64,000 nt of DNA, taken from positions 1-64,000 of the forward strand of contig NZ_VWWL01000007.1 of the NCBI RefSeq assembly GCF_011752995.1, given 5' to 3'. The notes beneath the pieces were generated by a model. It was given only the letters and a program-made list of their open reading frames with translations, had not been told where the DNA came from and made no database searches. Below are positions 50,745 through 61,194 of this stretch, piece after piece; positions within the stretch are counted from its first letter, which is position 1, and each line of letters starts with the position of its first letter. This DNA is from Burkholderia sp. Ax-1724. Its GTDB lineage: Bacteria; Pseudomonadota; Gammaproteobacteria; Burkholderiales; Burkholderiaceae. The position numbers were made by a program, and so were the translations under genes.

Positions 50745-52118
50745 TTAGTGCGTCACGGCGGCGCGGTCGTCGTGAACCATCACGAGTTCGCCGCGCAGCG
50801 AGTGCGGGTACGCGTGCACGATCTTCACGTCGACCATCTGGCCGATCAACCGTGCGTGCGAGGCGACCGGCGCCGGGAAATTGACGACGCGGTTGTTCTC
50901 GGTGCGGCCCGCGAGCTCGTTCGGGTCCTTGCGCGCGGGGCGCTCGACCAGAATGCGCTCGACCTTGCCGACCATCGCGTCGCTGATGTGCTGCACGTTC
51001 TCTTCGATGGTCGCCTGCAGATGTTGCAGGCGTTTGAGCTTCACCTCGCGCGGCGTGTCGTCGTGCAGGTTCGCGGCCGGCGTGCCGGGACGCGGGCTGT
51101 AGATGAACGAGAAGCTCGTGTCGTACTTCATCTCGTCGACGAGCGCCATCATCTTCGCGAAGTCTTCCTCGGTCTCGCCGGGGAAGCCGACGATCATGTC
51201 CGTCGACAGCGACAGGTCCGGGCGGATCGCACGCAGCTTGCGGATCACGGACTTGTATTCGAGCACGGTGTAGCCGCGCTTCATCGCCATCAGGATGCGG
51301 TCGGAGCCGTGCTGCACCGGCAGATGCAGGTGGCTCACGAGCTTCGGCACCTTCGCGTAGGTGTCGATCAGGCGCTGCGTGAATTCCTTCGGATGCGAGG
51401 TGGTGTAGCGAATCCGTTCGATGCCGGGGAGGTCCGCGACGTATTCGATCAGCGTCGCGAAGTCGGCGATCTCGCTTGAGCCCACGGTCAGCGCGCCACG
51501 GTATGCGTTGACGTTCTGGCCGAGCAGCGTGACTTCGCGCACGCCCTGGTCGGCGAGACCGGCGATTTCGGTCAGCACGTCGTCGAGCGGACGCGACACT
51601 TCCTCACCGCGCGTGTAGGGCACGACGCAGTAGCTGCAGTACTTGCTGCAGCCTTCCATGATCGACACGAACGCGCTCGGGCCTTCGACGCGCGCCGGCG
51701 GCAGGTGGTCGAACTTCTCGATTTCGGGGAACGAAATATCGACCTGGGCGCGCCCGCTCACGCGGCGCTCGTCGATCATTTGCGGCAGGCGGTGCAGCGT
51801 TTGCGGCCCGAACACGATGTCGACGTACGGCGCGCGCGCGACGATCGACGCGCCTTCCTGGCTCGCCACGCAGCCGCCTACGCCGATAATCAGATCTGGA
51901 TTCGCGTCCTTCAGCTCGCGCACGCGGCCGAGGTCGGAGAAGACTTTTTCCTGCGCTTTTTCGCGCACCGAGCAGGTGTTGAACAGGATCACGTCGGCGT
52001 CTTCCGGCGTGTCGGTCTTGACGAGTCCTTCAGCGGCACCGAGCACGTCGACCATCTTGTCGGAGTCGTACTCGTTCATCTGGCAGCCAAAGGTCTTTAC
52101 ATAAACTTTCTTGGTCAT
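50745..52118 (-). CDS. miaB: tRNA-2-methylthio-N6-dimethylallyladenosine synthase
   Basis: Radical-SAM methylthiotransferase acting on A37 of tRNA. The 457-residue protein has the N-terminal cluster cysteines (TFGCQMN, NTCSVRE, VGGCVA), the radical-SAM CxxxCxxC ([16 protein letters not shown]) and a C-terminal TRAM domain. Head of a miaB-phoH-ybeY run. A TATAAT reads on the minus strand at 52246-52251, without a good -35. Confidence 0.97.
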   Translation of the reverse strand: MTKKVYVKTFGCQMNEYDSDKMVDVLGAAEGLVKTDTPEDADVILFNTCSVREKAQEKVFSDLGRVRELKDANPDLIIGVGGCVASQEGASIVARAPYVDIVFGPQTLHRLPQMIDERRVSGRAQVDISFPEIEKFDHLPPARVEGPSAFVSIMEGCSKYCSYCVVPYTRGEEVSRPLDDVLTEIAGLADQGVREVTLLGQNVNAYRGALTVGSSEIADFATLIEYVADLPGIERIRYTTSHPKEFTQRLIDTYAKVPKLVSHLHLPVQHGSDRILMAMKRGYTVLEYKSVIRKLRAIRPDLSLSTDMIVGFPGETEEDFAKMMALVDEMKYDTSFSFIYSPRPGTPAANLHDDTPREVKLKRLQHLQATIEENVQHISDAMVGKVERILVERPARKDPNELAGRTENNRVVNFPAPVASHARLIGQMVDVKIVHAYPHSLRGELVMVHDDRAAVTH

Positions 52119-52256
52119 CGAATTTCGCCGGTCGCAGTGGTTAACCTGGGGGCGTCATAAAGGGTGGAGAGGGTTGCGCGGTGCGCCGGGCCACGCGTTC
52201 GGGCGCGCAAGCTGATGCGCAAGCGCCGCCGCAACGTAACTCACTATTATAGCCCT

Positions 52257-53222
52257 TCAGGGAGCACGGGTTTGGCCGCCGGCCGAGCGTTCCGGCGGCA
52301 GGCCCAGCAGGCTTTCCAGTTCGTCCGACACGAGCGCGAAACGCTCGGCGAGAAAATCGAGCAGCGCGCGCACGCGCGGCGCCATGAAGCGGTTGCGGTG
52401 ATAGAGCGCGTGCAGCGGCGCGTCCGGATAGCGCCACTCGGGCAACAGCACCTTCAGTCCGTCGGCGCGCAGGTCCGCTTCCACGTCCCACATCGATTTG
52501 ATCGCGATGCCGTAGCCGCGCAGCGCCCATTCGCGGGCGACCGCGCCGTCGTTGGTCTCGCGCGCGGCGTCGAGCGGCACCGTGTAGTGCTGCACTGCGT
52601 CGCCGCGCGTGAAGCGCCACTCGTTCGCCGGCCCGGACGCGGTGCCGAGCACGATGCAATCGAAACGGGCGAGGTCTTGCGGGTCCTTCGGCTCGCCCTT
52701 GCGCGCGATGTATGCCGGCGACGCGCACAGCACGCGCCGGTTCGGCGCGAGCTTGCGGGCGACCAGCGAGCTGTCCTGCGGCACGCCGAAGCGGATCGCG
52801 AGATCGATGTCTTCCTGCACGAGATTCGACAGCGAATCCGACAGCGTCAGCGCGAACTTCACGTCCGGATATCGCGCGTTGAATTCGTCGAGCCAGTGCA
52901 GCAGCAGGTTGCGGCCGAAGTCGGAGGTCGTCGAGATGCGCACCTTGCCGCGCACGACGCCTTGCCCTTCCTGCAAGGCCGCTTCGGCGTCGTCGAGCGA
53001 TTGCAGCGCCTCGCGGCAGCAGTTCAGATAGAGCCGCCCCTCGTCGGTGAGCCGCAACTGGCGCGTGGTGCGCTCGAAGAGCCGCGCCTTCAGATGGCTT
53101 TCGAGCCTGGCGAGGCGCGCGCTTGCCGCGGCGGGCGTGAGGCCCATTCTGCGGCCCGCCGCCGACAGGCTGCCCTGCTGCGCCGCTTCGACGAAGAGGC
53201 GGATGTCGCCGAGATTGTCCAT
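52257..53222 (-). CDS. LysR-family transcriptional regulator
   Basis: A 321-residue regulator: N-terminal winged helix (MDNLGDIRLFVEAAQQGSLS, RLARLESHLKARLFER) and a periplasmic-binding-like effector domain of the CrgA/DmlR group (IRFGVPQDSSLVARKL, GIAIKSMWDVE). Divergent from an MFS transporter with a palindrome-rich intergenic region, the usual arrangement for a LysR protein controlling its neighbour. Ligand unknown. Confidence 0.92.
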   Translation of the reverse strand: MDNLGDIRLFVEAAQQGSLSAAGRRMGLTPAAASARLARLESHLKARLFERTTRQLRLTDEGRLYLNCCREALQSLDDAEAALQEGQGVVRGKVRISTTSDFGRNLLLHWLDEFNARYPDVKFALTLSDSLSNLVQEDIDLAIRFGVPQDSSLVARKLAPNRRVLCASPAYIARKGEPKDPQDLARFDCIVLGTASGPANEWRFTRGDAVQHYTVPLDAARETNDGAVAREWALRGYGIAIKSMWDVEADLRADGLKVLLPEWRYPDAPLHALYHRNRFMAPRVRALLDFLAERFALVSDELESLLGLPPERSAGGQTRAP

Positions 53223-53228
53223 TGCTGA

Positions 53229-53258
53229 TTTTCAAGCACGATTTGAAAATGTTTCAAA
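53229..53258. promoter_or_regulatory. Overlapping palindromes between LysR and MFS genes
   Basis: TTTTCAA-N7-TTGAAAA (53229-53249) overlaps TTTGAAA-ATG-TTTCAAA (53242-53258). They lie 7-36 bp from the LysR start and about 80 bp from the MFS start. Likely the binding region of the adjacent LysR regulator. Confidence 0.6.
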
Positions 53259-53338
53259 TGCTACGCCAATTATCAAATCGGCTCCCTGCCCGGACAATGC
53301 GGCCTTGACTGAATTTCCCTCTTATCCGGAGCACCTCC

Positions 53339-54505
53339 ATGCCCATTCCCTTACTCGCGCTGGCGATCAGCGCATTCGCGATCGGCACGACCGAATTCGT
53401 CATCATGGGCCTGTTGCCCGAGGTGGCGCGCGATCTCGCCGTGTCGATTCCGTCGGCGGGGCTGCTCGTGAGCGGCTACGCGCTCGGCGTCGCGGTCGGC
53501 GCGCCGCTGCTCGCGGTGGTCACGAGCAAGATGTCGCGCAAGCTGGCGCTGCAACTGCTGATGGGCGTGTTCATCGTCGGCAACGTGCTGTGCGCGGTCG
53601 CGCCCGATTATTCGGTGCTGATGGTCGCGCGCGTCGTGACCTCGTTCGCGCACGGCTCGTTCTTCGGCATCGGCGCGGTGGTCGCGGCCTCGCTTGTGCC
53701 GGCCGAGAAGCGCGCCAGCGCGATCGCGCTGATGTTCACGGGCCTCACGCTCGCGAACGTGCTCGGCGTGCCGTTCGGCACCTTCGTCGGCCAGCAGTTC
53801 GGCTGGCGCGCGACGTTCTGGATCGTTAGCGGACTCGGCGTGCTGTCGCTCGCGGGCATCGCGGCGCTCGTGCCGAACCGGCACGACAGCGGCCCGGCCG
53901 GCCTCGGCCACGAAGTGCGCGTGCTGAGGGACCCGCAGGTCTGGACCGCGCTCGCGATGACGGTGCTCGGCTTCGGCGGCGTGTTCGTCGTGTTCACCTA
54001 TATCGCGCCGATCCTCGAACAGGTGAGCGGCTTCTCGCCGCGCGCCGTGACGCTGATTCTCGTGCTGTTCGGCGCGGGCCTGACGGTCGGCAACGTGGTC
54101 GGCGGCAAGCTCGCGGACCGCGCGCTGATGCCCTCGCTGATGGGCATTCTCGCCGCGCTCGCGGTGGTCATGGCGGTCTTCGCGCGCACCAGCCATTCGC
54201 AGGTCGCCGCGGCGGTCACGGTGTTCGTGTGGGGCATTGCCGCGTTCGCGACGGTGCCGCCGTTGCAGATGCGCGTGGTCGAGAAGGCGGCCGCCGCGCC
54301 GAATCTCGCCTCGACGCTGAACATCGGCGCGTTCAACGTCGGCAATGCGGCAGGCGCGTGGCTCGGCGGCCTCGTGATCGCTCACGGCCATGCCCTCGAT
54401 ACCTTGCCGTGGGTCGCGGCGGCGGTCAGCGTGGCGGCGCTGCTGCTCACGTGGTTCGCCGCGCGCATGGATGCGCCGGTGCGCGCGGTCGCGCAGCGTG
54501 CGTGA
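53339..54505 (+). CDS. MFS transporter, DHA1 family
   Basis: A 388-residue, 12-helix major facilitator protein. Characteristic stretches are AFAIGTTEFVIMGLLPEVA at the N-terminus, SGYALGVAVGAPLLAVVTSKMSRK (loop 2-3 motif A) and LASTLNIGAFNVGNAAGAWLGG. This pattern is that of the AraJ/YdhP/SotB-like efflux group; the substrate is unknown. A GGAGCACCTCC site precedes the ATG. Probably controlled by the divergent LysR gene. Confidence 0.92.
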   Translation: MPIPLLALAISAFAIGTTEFVIMGLLPEVARDLAVSIPSAGLLVSGYALGVAVGAPLLAVVTSKMSRKLALQLLMGVFIVGNVLCAVAPDYSVLMVARVVTSFAHGSFFGIGAVVAASLVPAEKRASAIALMFTGLTLANVLGVPFGTFVGQQFGWRATFWIVSGLGVLSLAGIAALVPNRHDSGPAGLGHEVRVLRDPQVWTALAMTVLGFGGVFVVFTYIAPILEQVSGFSPRAVTLILVLFGAGLTVGNVVGGKLADRALMPSLMGILAALAVVMAVFARTSHSQVAAAVTVFVWGIAAFATVPPLQMRVVEKAAAAPNLASTLNIGAFNVGNAAGAWLGGLVIAHGHALDTLPWVAAAVSVAALLLTWFAARMDAPVRAVAQRA

Positions 54506-54628
54506 ACGGCTTGCCTCTGCAATGCTGATAACAGTGTGAAGATAACTTCGTTGGGCGCGGCACAGCGCGATGCTATCTTGCTTCCACTCAATGCTTTTGC
54601 GCCGCCCGGCGGCGCTCTGGAGGCCACT

Positions 54629-55330
54629 ATGCATTCTCCGCTTGCACTGGTTCGCGATCGCCCGGCCGATGCCGACGCGGTGCCGCGCGCAGCCGAACCG
54701 TTCGATGCGCTCGAGCAACTGGTCGGCGTGAATCTGGCCCGCCTGCGCGCCGAGCGCCAGCTTTCGCTCGATGCGCTAGCGCGCGCGTCCGGCGTGTCGC
54801 GCGCCATGCTCGCGCAGATCGAATCGGCGCGCAGCGTGCCGTCGATCAAGGTGCTGTGCAAGGTGGCGGCGGCGCTGAAGGTCTCGGTCGCGGCGTTTCT
54901 GCGGCGCCACGCGACGAACGGCTTCGAGCATCTGCCGGCCGAGCGCTCGGCGCGAGTCGTCAGCGCGAACGGGCGCTACTCGGCGCGGCCGCTGTATCCC
55001 GATACCGAGCCGGGCGCCGCCGAATTTCACGAGCTGCGCATCGCGCCGCTGCACACCGAGACGGGCACGCCGCGCGCGCCGGGCACGACCGTCAACCTCG
55101 TCGTCAGCGACGGCACGCTCGAAGTCAGCGTGCACGATCAACGCCAACTGCTCGCGACCGGCGATGCGATCGTCTTCGATGCCGATCAGCCGCACAGCCT
55201 GCGCAATCCCGGCGACACCGAGGCGCGCGCGTTTCGCGTGACGCTGCGGGCGGAGACGCCGCCGCGCTGGGACGTGCCGGCCGTGGGCGCGGCGCGTGAG
55301 GAGGCCGCGCGCGAAGGCGTGCCGGGTTGA
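54629..55330 (+). CDS. XRE-family regulator with C-terminal cupin domain
   Basis: A 233-residue two-domain regulator. The XRE helix-turn-helix (about 30-85; LARLRAERQLSLDALARASG, VSRAMLAQIESARSVPS) is followed by a RmlC-like cupin (about 130-215; VSVHDQRQLLATGDAIVFDA, DQPHSLRNPGD). Such proteins sense small metabolites through the cupin. ATG 54629 has a CTGGAGGCC site; a longer frame from 54536 lacks support. Stands between the MFS gene and the FMN riboswitch. Confidence 0.9.
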   Translation: MHSPLALVRDRPADADAVPRAAEPFDALEQLVGVNLARLRAERQLSLDALARASGVSRAMLAQIESARSVPSIKVLCKVAAALKVSVAAFLRRHATNGFEHLPAERSARVVSANGRYSARPLYPDTEPGAAEFHELRIAPLHTETGTPRAPGTTVNLVVSDGTLEVSVHDQRQLLATGDAIVFDADQPHSLRNPGDTEARAFRVTLRAETPPRWDVPAVGAAREEAAREGVPG

Positions 55331-55482
55331 GGATCGACGGCGCGCGAGGTTCGGGCGCAGATCGGCGCGCAGTCAGCGCGTCGCTGCAGGTCCAACGCCG
55401 CCAGTAGGGTCTTTGTGGGGCGAGCTGCAGTTCCGGTGCGCCTGTTGTATGCTTCGCCGGCCGGTCGAACCGGCAATCAGTG

Positions 55483-55660
55483 CGTCTTCAGGGCGGGGTG
55501 CAATTCCCCACCGGCGGTAAGCCGTCAGCGCGAAAGCGCGAGTCGGCGAGCCCGCGAGCGCCCGCATCGAGCGGTCTTCAGCGTATCGAAGGCCGCGGCG
55601 GGGTCAGCAGATCTGGTGAGAAGCCAGAGCCGACGGTCACAGTCCGGATGGAAGAAGATG
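55483..55660 (+). promoter_or_regulatory. FMN riboswitch (RFN element)
   Basis: Contains the conserved RFN blocks in order: TCTTCAGGGCGGGGTG, CAATTCCCCACCGGCGGTAA, AGCCCGCGAGCG, GATCTGGTGAGAAGCCAGAGC, and finally GACGGTCACAGTCCGGATGG with GAAGAAGATG. It binds flavin mononucleotide and lies about 140 nt ahead of ribB. Downstream, GCGCCGC/GCGGCGC (55723-55729 with 55736-55742) and a T5 run near 55783 may form the expression platform. Whether it stops transcription or translation is not decidable by eye. Confidence 0.95.
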
Positions 55661-55802
55661 TGCAGATAGAGTCATGTGCGCTCCGCGCTGCCGCTGGTCG
55701 TTCTGGTGGCGCCGGTGGACGAGCGCCGCCTTCGTGCGGCGCCCGGCGGCGCGTTCGAGTCTGTTTGCAATGCCCTGAAACGTTTTTCGCCCAACTTTTG
55801 CG

Positions 55803-56537
55803 ATGAGCGTTTCAACCATGTCCTTTGCTACTTTTCCCGCTCCGTCGACGATTGCCGAAGATGCTTTCGCCGATCTCCCGCTGCTCGCCACCGAAACCGT
55901 TCCGCCGCGTATCGCCGCCGCCTTGCAGGCGCTGCGCGAGGGCCGCGCCGTCGTTCTGCAGGACGACCACGACCGCGAGAACGAAGCCGATCTGATCGTC
56001 GCGGCCGAGCGTCTGTCGGTCCAAACGATGGCGCTCCTGATCCGCGAATGCAGCGGCATCGTCTGCCTGTGCCTGCCCGACGACACAATCCGCGCGCTCG
56101 AATTGCCGCCGATGGCCGTCAACAACGAAAGCCGTCACGGCACCGCGTTCACGGTGTCGATCGAGGCGCGCGAGGGTGTGAGCACGGGCGTGTCGGCGCA
56201 GGATCGCGTGACGACGATCCGCGCCGCGATTGCCGATACGGCGAAGCCCGCCGACATCGTGCGTCCGGGCCACGTGTTCCCGCTGCGGGCGATGCCCGGC
56301 GGCGTGCTCGCGCGGCGCGGCCATACCGAGGGCACGGTCGATCTCGCGATTCTCGCGGGCCTGAAGCCGGCCGGCGTGCTGTGCGAGTTGATGAACGCCG
56401 ACGGCACGATGACGCGCGGCGCGGACGTCGAGCGCTTTGCCGCGCAACACGATTTGCCGATGCTGACGATCGCCGAACTCGTCGAGTTTCGCGAGGCGCT
56501 CGCGCAGGTGCGTGAGGGGGCGGTGCTCGAGGCCTGA
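55803..56537 (+). CDS. ribB: 3,4-dihydroxy-2-butanone-4-phosphate synthase
   Basis: Makes the four-carbon precursor of riboflavin from ribulose 5-phosphate. The 244-residue protein has the acidic loop [10 protein letters not shown] (54-63), [26 protein letters not shown] and [12 protein letters not shown]. No GTP cyclohydrolase II domain is attached, so this is stand-alone RibB. Two starts are possible (55803 and 55818), neither with a strong ribosome site, consistent with riboswitch control of initiation. Confidence 0.95.
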   Translation: MSVSTMSFATFPAPSTIAEDAFADLPLLATETVPPRIAAALQALREGRAVVLQDDHDRENEADLIVAAERLSVQTMALLIRECSGIVCLCLPDDTIRALELPPMAVNNESRHGTAFTVSIEAREGVSTGVSAQDRVTTIRAAIADTAKPADIVRPGHVFPLRAMPGGVLARRGHTEGTVDLAILAGLKPAGVLCELMNADGTMTRGADVERFAAQHDLPMLTIAELVEFREALAQVREGAVLEA

Positions 56538-56563
56538 AGGGGGCGGCGCGTTGTCGATCGATA

Positions 56564-57250
56564 CTACGACTGCACGTCGCCAAACTCGCCGCGCATGCCC
56601 GCCGCGACCAGCCCAGGCAGTTCGTCCATGTGCTTCATGATGCGCGTCATGCCCATCGAGCGCAGCGCGTCCGCGTAGCCGTCGGGAATATGGCTCGCGC
56701 CGACGAACGCGATCGTTTTCATGCCTGCCGCGCGTGCCGCATTCAGACCCGCGACGCTGTCTTCGACGACGAGGCAGCGCGCCGGCTCGACACCGAGCGT
56801 TTTTGCCGCGAACAGATACACGTCGGGATAGGGCTTGGGCCGCTCGACCTGCTCGGCGCTGAAAACCCGTTCGCCGAAAATCTGCTGCAGACCCGCGCGC
56901 CGCACCGAGGCGCTCACGCGCGTCATGCGGCTGTTCGACACGACCGCGGCCGGCAGCGTCACGCGTTGCAGCGCGTCGCGCACGCCGTGGATCGGACCCA
57001 GCGACGCGGCCAGCGCAAGCTCGATGTTGTGCTCGATCGTGTCGAGGAAGTTCGCGGGCAGTCTGACGTCGAACGATTGCTCGATGCCTTCGAGAAAGCG
57101 CGAGGTTTGCTGCCCGAACGCCGTTTTGACGACGGGCTCGAAGTCGATGCCGGGAAACGAGGCCGTCAGCGTTTCGAACATCACGCGATCGGCGATGACT
57201 TCGCTGTCGACGAGCACGCCGTCGCAGTCACAGATGAGGTGGTCGATCAT
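56564..57250 (-). CDS. HAD-superfamily phosphatase, YieH-like
   Basis: A 228-residue HAD hydrolase: nucleophile Asp8 and acid Asp10 in LICDCDGVLVDSEV, a helical cap (about 17-85), motif II VVSNSRM, motif III Lys in ERPKPYPDVYLFA and motif IV VVEDSVAGLNAA. The arrangement resembles E. coli YieH (6-phosphogluconate phosphatase). It lies 110 bp after glpK on the same strand, so a sugar-phosphate or glycerol-phosphate substrate is plausible but unproven. Start 57250 (MIDHLICD). Confidence 0.88.
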   Translation of the reverse strand: MIDHLICDCDGVLVDSEVIADRVMFETLTASFPGIDFEPVVKTAFGQQTSRFLEGIEQSFDVRLPANFLDTIEHNIELALAASLGPIHGVRDALQRVTLPAAVVSNSRMTRVSASVRRAGLQQIFGERVFSAEQVERPKPYPDVYLFAAKTLGVEPARCLVVEDSVAGLNAARAAGMKTIAFVGASHIPDGYADALRSMGMTRIMKHMDELPGLVAAGMRGEFGDVQS

Positions 57251-57360
57251 GCCTGAAGAACGATAAGCGGAAAGCGCGCGGCCGGCGTTCTCGCCTGCCT
57301 GCGCGTCGGGATGGACAGCGCCATGATACGTGCTTTCCGGCGCGGTTCGTGGCTCATGGC

Positions 57361-58860
57361 TTATGGCGTATCGGCCCATGCCTTCGCCGCGCGGATCGCG
57401 CGCTGCCAGCCGTCGAGGCACGCCTTGACCTCGGCATGCGGCAGCGCGGGCGTGAAGCGGTGTTCGAGCTTCCACTGGCTTTGCAGTTCGTCGACATCTT
57501 TCCAGTAGCCGACCGCGAGACCGGCCAGATAGGCCGCGCCGAGCGCGGTCGTTTCCGGCACCTTCGGGCGCACCGCGTCGACGCCGAGAATGTCGGCCTG
57601 AAATTGCATCAGCAGATTGTTCGCGCAGGCGCCGCCGTCCACGCGCAGTTCGCCGATGCGGATGCCCGCGTCGGCTTCCATCGCCTTCAGCACGTCGAGC
57701 GATTGATAGGCGATCGAATCGAGCGCCGCGCGTGCGATATGCGCGGACGTCGTGCCGCGCGTCACGCCGAACAGCGTGCCGCGCGCATGCGCGTTCCAGT
57801 GCGGCGCGCCGAGGCCGGCGAAGGCGGGCACGAGGTACACGCCGTCGCAATGCGGCACGCCGCGCGCGAGCGTTTCGATCTCCGCCGCGTTCCTGATGAT
57901 GCCGAGGCCGTCGCGCAGCCACTGCACGACCGCGCCGCCGATGAAGATGCTGCCTTCGAGCGCGTAGTCGATCCGCTCGCCGATCTGCCAGGCGAGCGTC
58001 GTGACGAGATTGTTCTGCGATTCGATCGGCTTGCCGCCGGTGTTCATCATCAGAAAGCAGCCGGTGCCGTAGGTGTTCTTGACCATGCCCGACTCGGTGC
58101 ACATCTGCCCGAACAGCGCGGCCTGCTGGTCGCCGGCGATGCCCGCGAGCGGAATATTCGAGGCGAACACCGTGGTCACGGTCGGCCCGTACACCTGTGA
58201 CGACGGCCGCACCTCGGGCAGCATGCTGCGCGGAATGTCGAGCGCGGCGAGCAGTTCGTCGTCCCACTGCAGCGTGTGGATGTTGAAGAGCATCGTGCGC
58301 GACGCGTTGGTCACGTCGGTGATGTGCAGCGCGCCCTTCGTGAAATTCCACACGAGCCAGCTGTCGACGGTGCCGAACGCGAGCCGGCCCTGGCGTGCTT
58401 TTTCGCGCGCGCCTTCGACGTTGTCGAGAATCCAGCGGATTTTCGTCGCCGAGAAGTACGAGTCGATCGGCAGACCGGTTTTCGCGCGCACGCTCGGTTC
58501 GAGCCCCTGGGCCTTCAGTGCGTCGCAGAAGTCGGCGGCGCGGTGGTCCTGCCAGACGATCGCGTTGTAGATCGGCTGGCCGGTCTGGCGATCCCACACG
58601 ATGGTGGTTTCGCGCTGGTTGGTGATGCCGATCGCCGCGATCGACGCGCCGTTCAGGCCCGCGCGCGTGACGGCCTCGGCTGCGACGCCGGCTTGGGTCG
58701 ACCAGATTTCCTGCGGATCGTGCTCGACCCAGCCCGGATGCGGATAGATCTGCCGGAATTCTTTCTGCGCGATCGACACGACATTGCCGCGCCGGTCGAA
58801 CAGCATCGCGCGCGAGCTGGTGGTGCCTTGGTCAAGCGCGAGGACGTACTGATCCTGCAT
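57361..58860 (-). CDS. glpK: Glycerol kinase
   Basis: Phosphorylates glycerol to sn-glycerol 3-phosphate. The 499-residue FGGY kinase has [30 protein letters not shown], the signature [14 protein letters not shown] and [26 protein letters not shown] site precedes the ATG at 58860. It follows glpD by about 190 bp. No glycerol facilitator gene is in the window. Confidence 0.97.
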   Translation of the reverse strand: MQDQYVLALDQGTTSSRAMLFDRRGNVVSIAQKEFRQIYPHPGWVEHDPQEIWSTQAGVAAEAVTRAGLNGASIAAIGITNQRETTIVWDRQTGQPIYNAIVWQDHRAADFCDALKAQGLEPSVRAKTGLPIDSYFSATKIRWILDNVEGAREKARQGRLAFGTVDSWLVWNFTKGALHITDVTNASRTMLFNIHTLQWDDELLAALDIPRSMLPEVRPSSQVYGPTVTTVFASNIPLAGIAGDQQAALFGQMCTESGMVKNTYGTGCFLMMNTGGKPIESQNNLVTTLAWQIGERIDYALEGSIFIGGAVVQWLRDGLGIIRNAAEIETLARGVPHCDGVYLVPAFAGLGAPHWNAHARGTLFGVTRGTTSAHIARAALDSIAYQSLDVLKAMEADAGIRIGELRVDGGACANNLLMQFQADILGVDAVRPKVPETTALGAAYLAGLAVGYWKDVDELQSQWKLEHRFTPALPHAEVKACLDGWQRAIRAAKAWADTP

Positions 58861-59048
58861 TGTCTCTTCTCCATGGGTATGGCGGATCGCCGGGTTGCCG
58901 GCCGGCGATCGGAGCGGCCAGGTTGCGGCGTGTCGTCGCGAGCGCGCTGCAATCGTGTGTTGCAGTAGTGTGATGGCGCGTGACGGTCTCGTCCAGCTGG
59001 CCTGGGTTCTCGCCGTGCGTGCCGCCTGTGTCTCACATGCCTGTTGTC

Positions 59049-60578
59049 TTACGCGCTTTGCTGCACGGGTTCGCTCGCGAACCACGCGTCGATGTCGCGC
59101 GTGACCTGGTCGAGCGTGCCCGGCGCGACGTGCAGCCCGAGTTTCGAGCGTCGCCACAGCACGTCCTGCGCGCTGCGCGCCCATTCGACATCGCGCAGAT
59201 AGCTCAGCTCGGCTTCGTAAAGACCCGGCGCGAATTCGCGGCCGAGATCGGCGAGCGCGCGGGCGTCGCCGAGCACGCGATTCGCGCGCGTGCCGTATGC
59301 GCGCGCGAGGCGATGCGCGAGCGCCGCCGGCAGCCACGCATGGGTGCGGCTGAACTCGCCGAGGAAGCGGTTGAAGTTCGCCTGTGCGATATCGCCGCCG
59401 GGCAGCGACGCGCCGACGGTCCACGCGGGCACCTCGTGCTGCAGGGCTTGCGCGAGCGTATCGACGGCCTGCTCGGCGAGCTTGCGAAACGTCGTGATCT
59501 TGCCGCCGAACACCGACAGCAGCGGCGCTTCGTCCGCCGGTGCGTCGAGTTCGAGCGAGTAGTCGCGCGTGACCGCCGAGGGGTTGTCCGCGTTTTCGTC
59601 CTCAAGCAGCGGGCGCACGCCCGAGTAGGTCCAGCGCACGTCGGCCGGCGAGATTTTCTGCTTGAAATAGCGGTTGATCGAATCGCAAAGGTACTGCGTT
59701 TCGTGGGCGTCGATCGCGACCTGCGACGGGTCGCCGCGATATTCGAGGTCGGTCGTGCCGATCAGCGTGTAGTCGTGTTCGTACGGGATCGCGAAGATGA
59801 TCCGCTTGTCCGGGTTCTGGAAGATGTACGCGTGATCGTGCTCGAACAGCCGCCGCGTGACGATGTGGCTGCCCTTGACGAGCCTCACGCTATGCGACGC
59901 GGGGCGGCCGAGCGCGCCCTTCAGCAGTTCGCCGACCCACGGGCCCGCCGCGTTGGCGACGGCCGCCGCGCGCACGTCGAGCGTCGTGCCGTCCGCGCGC
60001 TGTAGCTGCGCGTGCCATTCGCCGCCCGCGCGCACCGCGCTGACGAGCTTCGTGCGCGTGAGGATGGTCGCGCCGCGCTCGTGCGCATCGAGCGCGTTCA
60101 GCACGACGAGGCGCGCGTCGTTGACCCAGCCGTCCGAATACACGAAACCGCGCTTGATCGAATCGACGAGCGGCGCGCCGGCCGGGTGTTTGTGCATCGC
60201 GATGCCGCGCGAGCCGGGCAGCAGTTCGCGCTTCGCCAGATGGTCGTAGAGGAACAGGCCCGCGCGGATCAGCCACGCTGGGCGCAGATCGGGCATGTGC
60301 GGCATCACGAAGCGCAGCGGCCACATGATGTGCGGCGCCGCGCGCAGCAGCGTTTCGCGCTCCTGCAACGCCTTGCGCACGAGCCCGAACTCGCGGTATT
60401 CGAGGTAGCGCAGGCCGCCGTGAATCAGCTTCGTACTCGCCGACGACGTATGCGCGGCCAGATCGTCCTGTTCGCACAGCAGCACCGACAGGCCGCGCCC
60501 GGCCGCGTCGCGCGCGATGCCGGCACCGTTGATCCCGCCGCCCACGACGAGCAAATCGTATTTCGAGCCTTGCGCCAC
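59049..60578 (-). CDS. glpD: Aerobic glycerol-3-phosphate dehydrogenase
   Basis: Membrane-associated FAD enzyme oxidising glycerol 3-phosphate to dihydroxyacetone phosphate and passing electrons to quinone. The 509-residue protein has the FAD motif [19 protein letters not shown] (12-30), [25 protein letters not shown] and [13 protein letters not shown]. The start at 60578 follows GAGGACTCAG. A GlpR-type operator lies just upstream. Confidence 0.97.
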   Translation of the reverse strand: MAQGSKYDLLVVGGGINGAGIARDAAGRGLSVLLCEQDDLAAHTSSASTKLIHGGLRYLEYREFGLVRKALQERETLLRAAPHIMWPLRFVMPHMPDLRPAWLIRAGLFLYDHLAKRELLPGSRGIAMHKHPAGAPLVDSIKRGFVYSDGWVNDARLVVLNALDAHERGATILTRTKLVSAVRAGGEWHAQLQRADGTTLDVRAAAVANAAGPWVGELLKGALGRPASHSVRLVKGSHIVTRRLFEHDHAYIFQNPDKRIIFAIPYEHDYTLIGTTDLEYRGDPSQVAIDAHETQYLCDSINRYFKQKISPADVRWTYSGVRPLLEDENADNPSAVTRDYSLELDAPADEAPLLSVFGGKITTFRKLAEQAVDTLAQALQHEVPAWTVGASLPGGDIAQANFNRFLGEFSRTHAWLPAALAHRLARAYGTRANRVLGDARALADLGREFAPGLYEAELSYLRDVEWARSAQDVLWRRSKLGLHVAPGTLDQVTRDIDAWFASEPVQQSA

Positions 60579-60634
60579 CGCTGAGTCCTCTAGGTCGAAT
60601 CTTGAAAGGAGGTTGGAAAACTAATCGAACCAAT

Positions 60635-60692
60635 GATGTTCGTTTTCGAACTTTAATGAACATATTCGAAAAAGTAAAGTTCGTTTATCCGA
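60635..60692 (-). promoter_or_regulatory. Probable GlpR operator region upstream of glpD
   Basis: Contains GTTCG-TTTT-CGAAC (60638-60651), then TGAACATATTCGA and AAGTTCGTTTA, matching the TTCG/CGAA style of GlpR half-sites (ATGTTCG...CGAACAT). These lie 57-115 bp upstream of glpD and extend toward the divergent lipoprotein gene. Confidence 0.68.
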
Positions 60693-60779
60693 TCGAGACC
60701 TGGCCGGATGGCCGGAGGAGTGGCGCAACGCTCGGCCACGGAAGATACTCTCGACAGCAGCCACTTTGAGGTGATTTGA

Positions 60780-61154
60780 ATGCGTGGACTTTTCATGATC
60801 GGCGCCGCGGCGCTTCTGGCGGGGTGCGTGAGTTCGCCGAGCCTGGAGGGAACGAGGGGCGCGCCCTCGTTCGAGGCGTTGCAGCAGATGTGCTCGCCGC
60901 AAACGGTCGATTACGGCAGCGACGCCCAGTCCGTCTATACGACGTTTTTCGATGCGTACGTCGCGAACCGGCGCGGCCGGCTCTCGAAGGACGATTTCTG
61001 CGCGTTCCAGGCGTCCATCGCGCAGCGCCACGCGAGCGAGGAGATGAGCGGCGACCCGAAGGTGCGCAATCAGTGGGTCCAGTTCTTTGCGGAGCAGCGC
61101 GCGAAGGCGATCAGCTGGCGCGCGGCGGTCGATCCGACACTGCGCAACGGTTGA
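60780..61154 (+). CDS. Small putative lipoprotein
   Basis: Family not recognised. The 124-residue precursor has a short signal peptide ending in the lipobox LLAGC (Cys16), so it is probably membrane anchored after lipidation. The mature part is hydrophilic with two further cysteines (QMCSPQ, DFCAFQ) that could form a disulphide, and helical stretches near the C-terminus. A GAGGTGATTTG site supports the ATG. It is divergent from glpD and shares the intergenic region that holds the GlpR-like sites. Confidence 0.82.
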   Translation: MRGLFMIGAAALLAGCVSSPSLEGTRGAPSFEALQQMCSPQTVDYGSDAQSVYTTFFDAYVANRRGRLSKDDFCAFQASIAQRHASEEMSGDPKVRNQWVQFFAEQRAKAISWRAAVDPTLRNG

Positions 61155-61194
61155 GGCGCGGGCCAACTGCTCGCGAGCTCACGTGCTTACCTGC

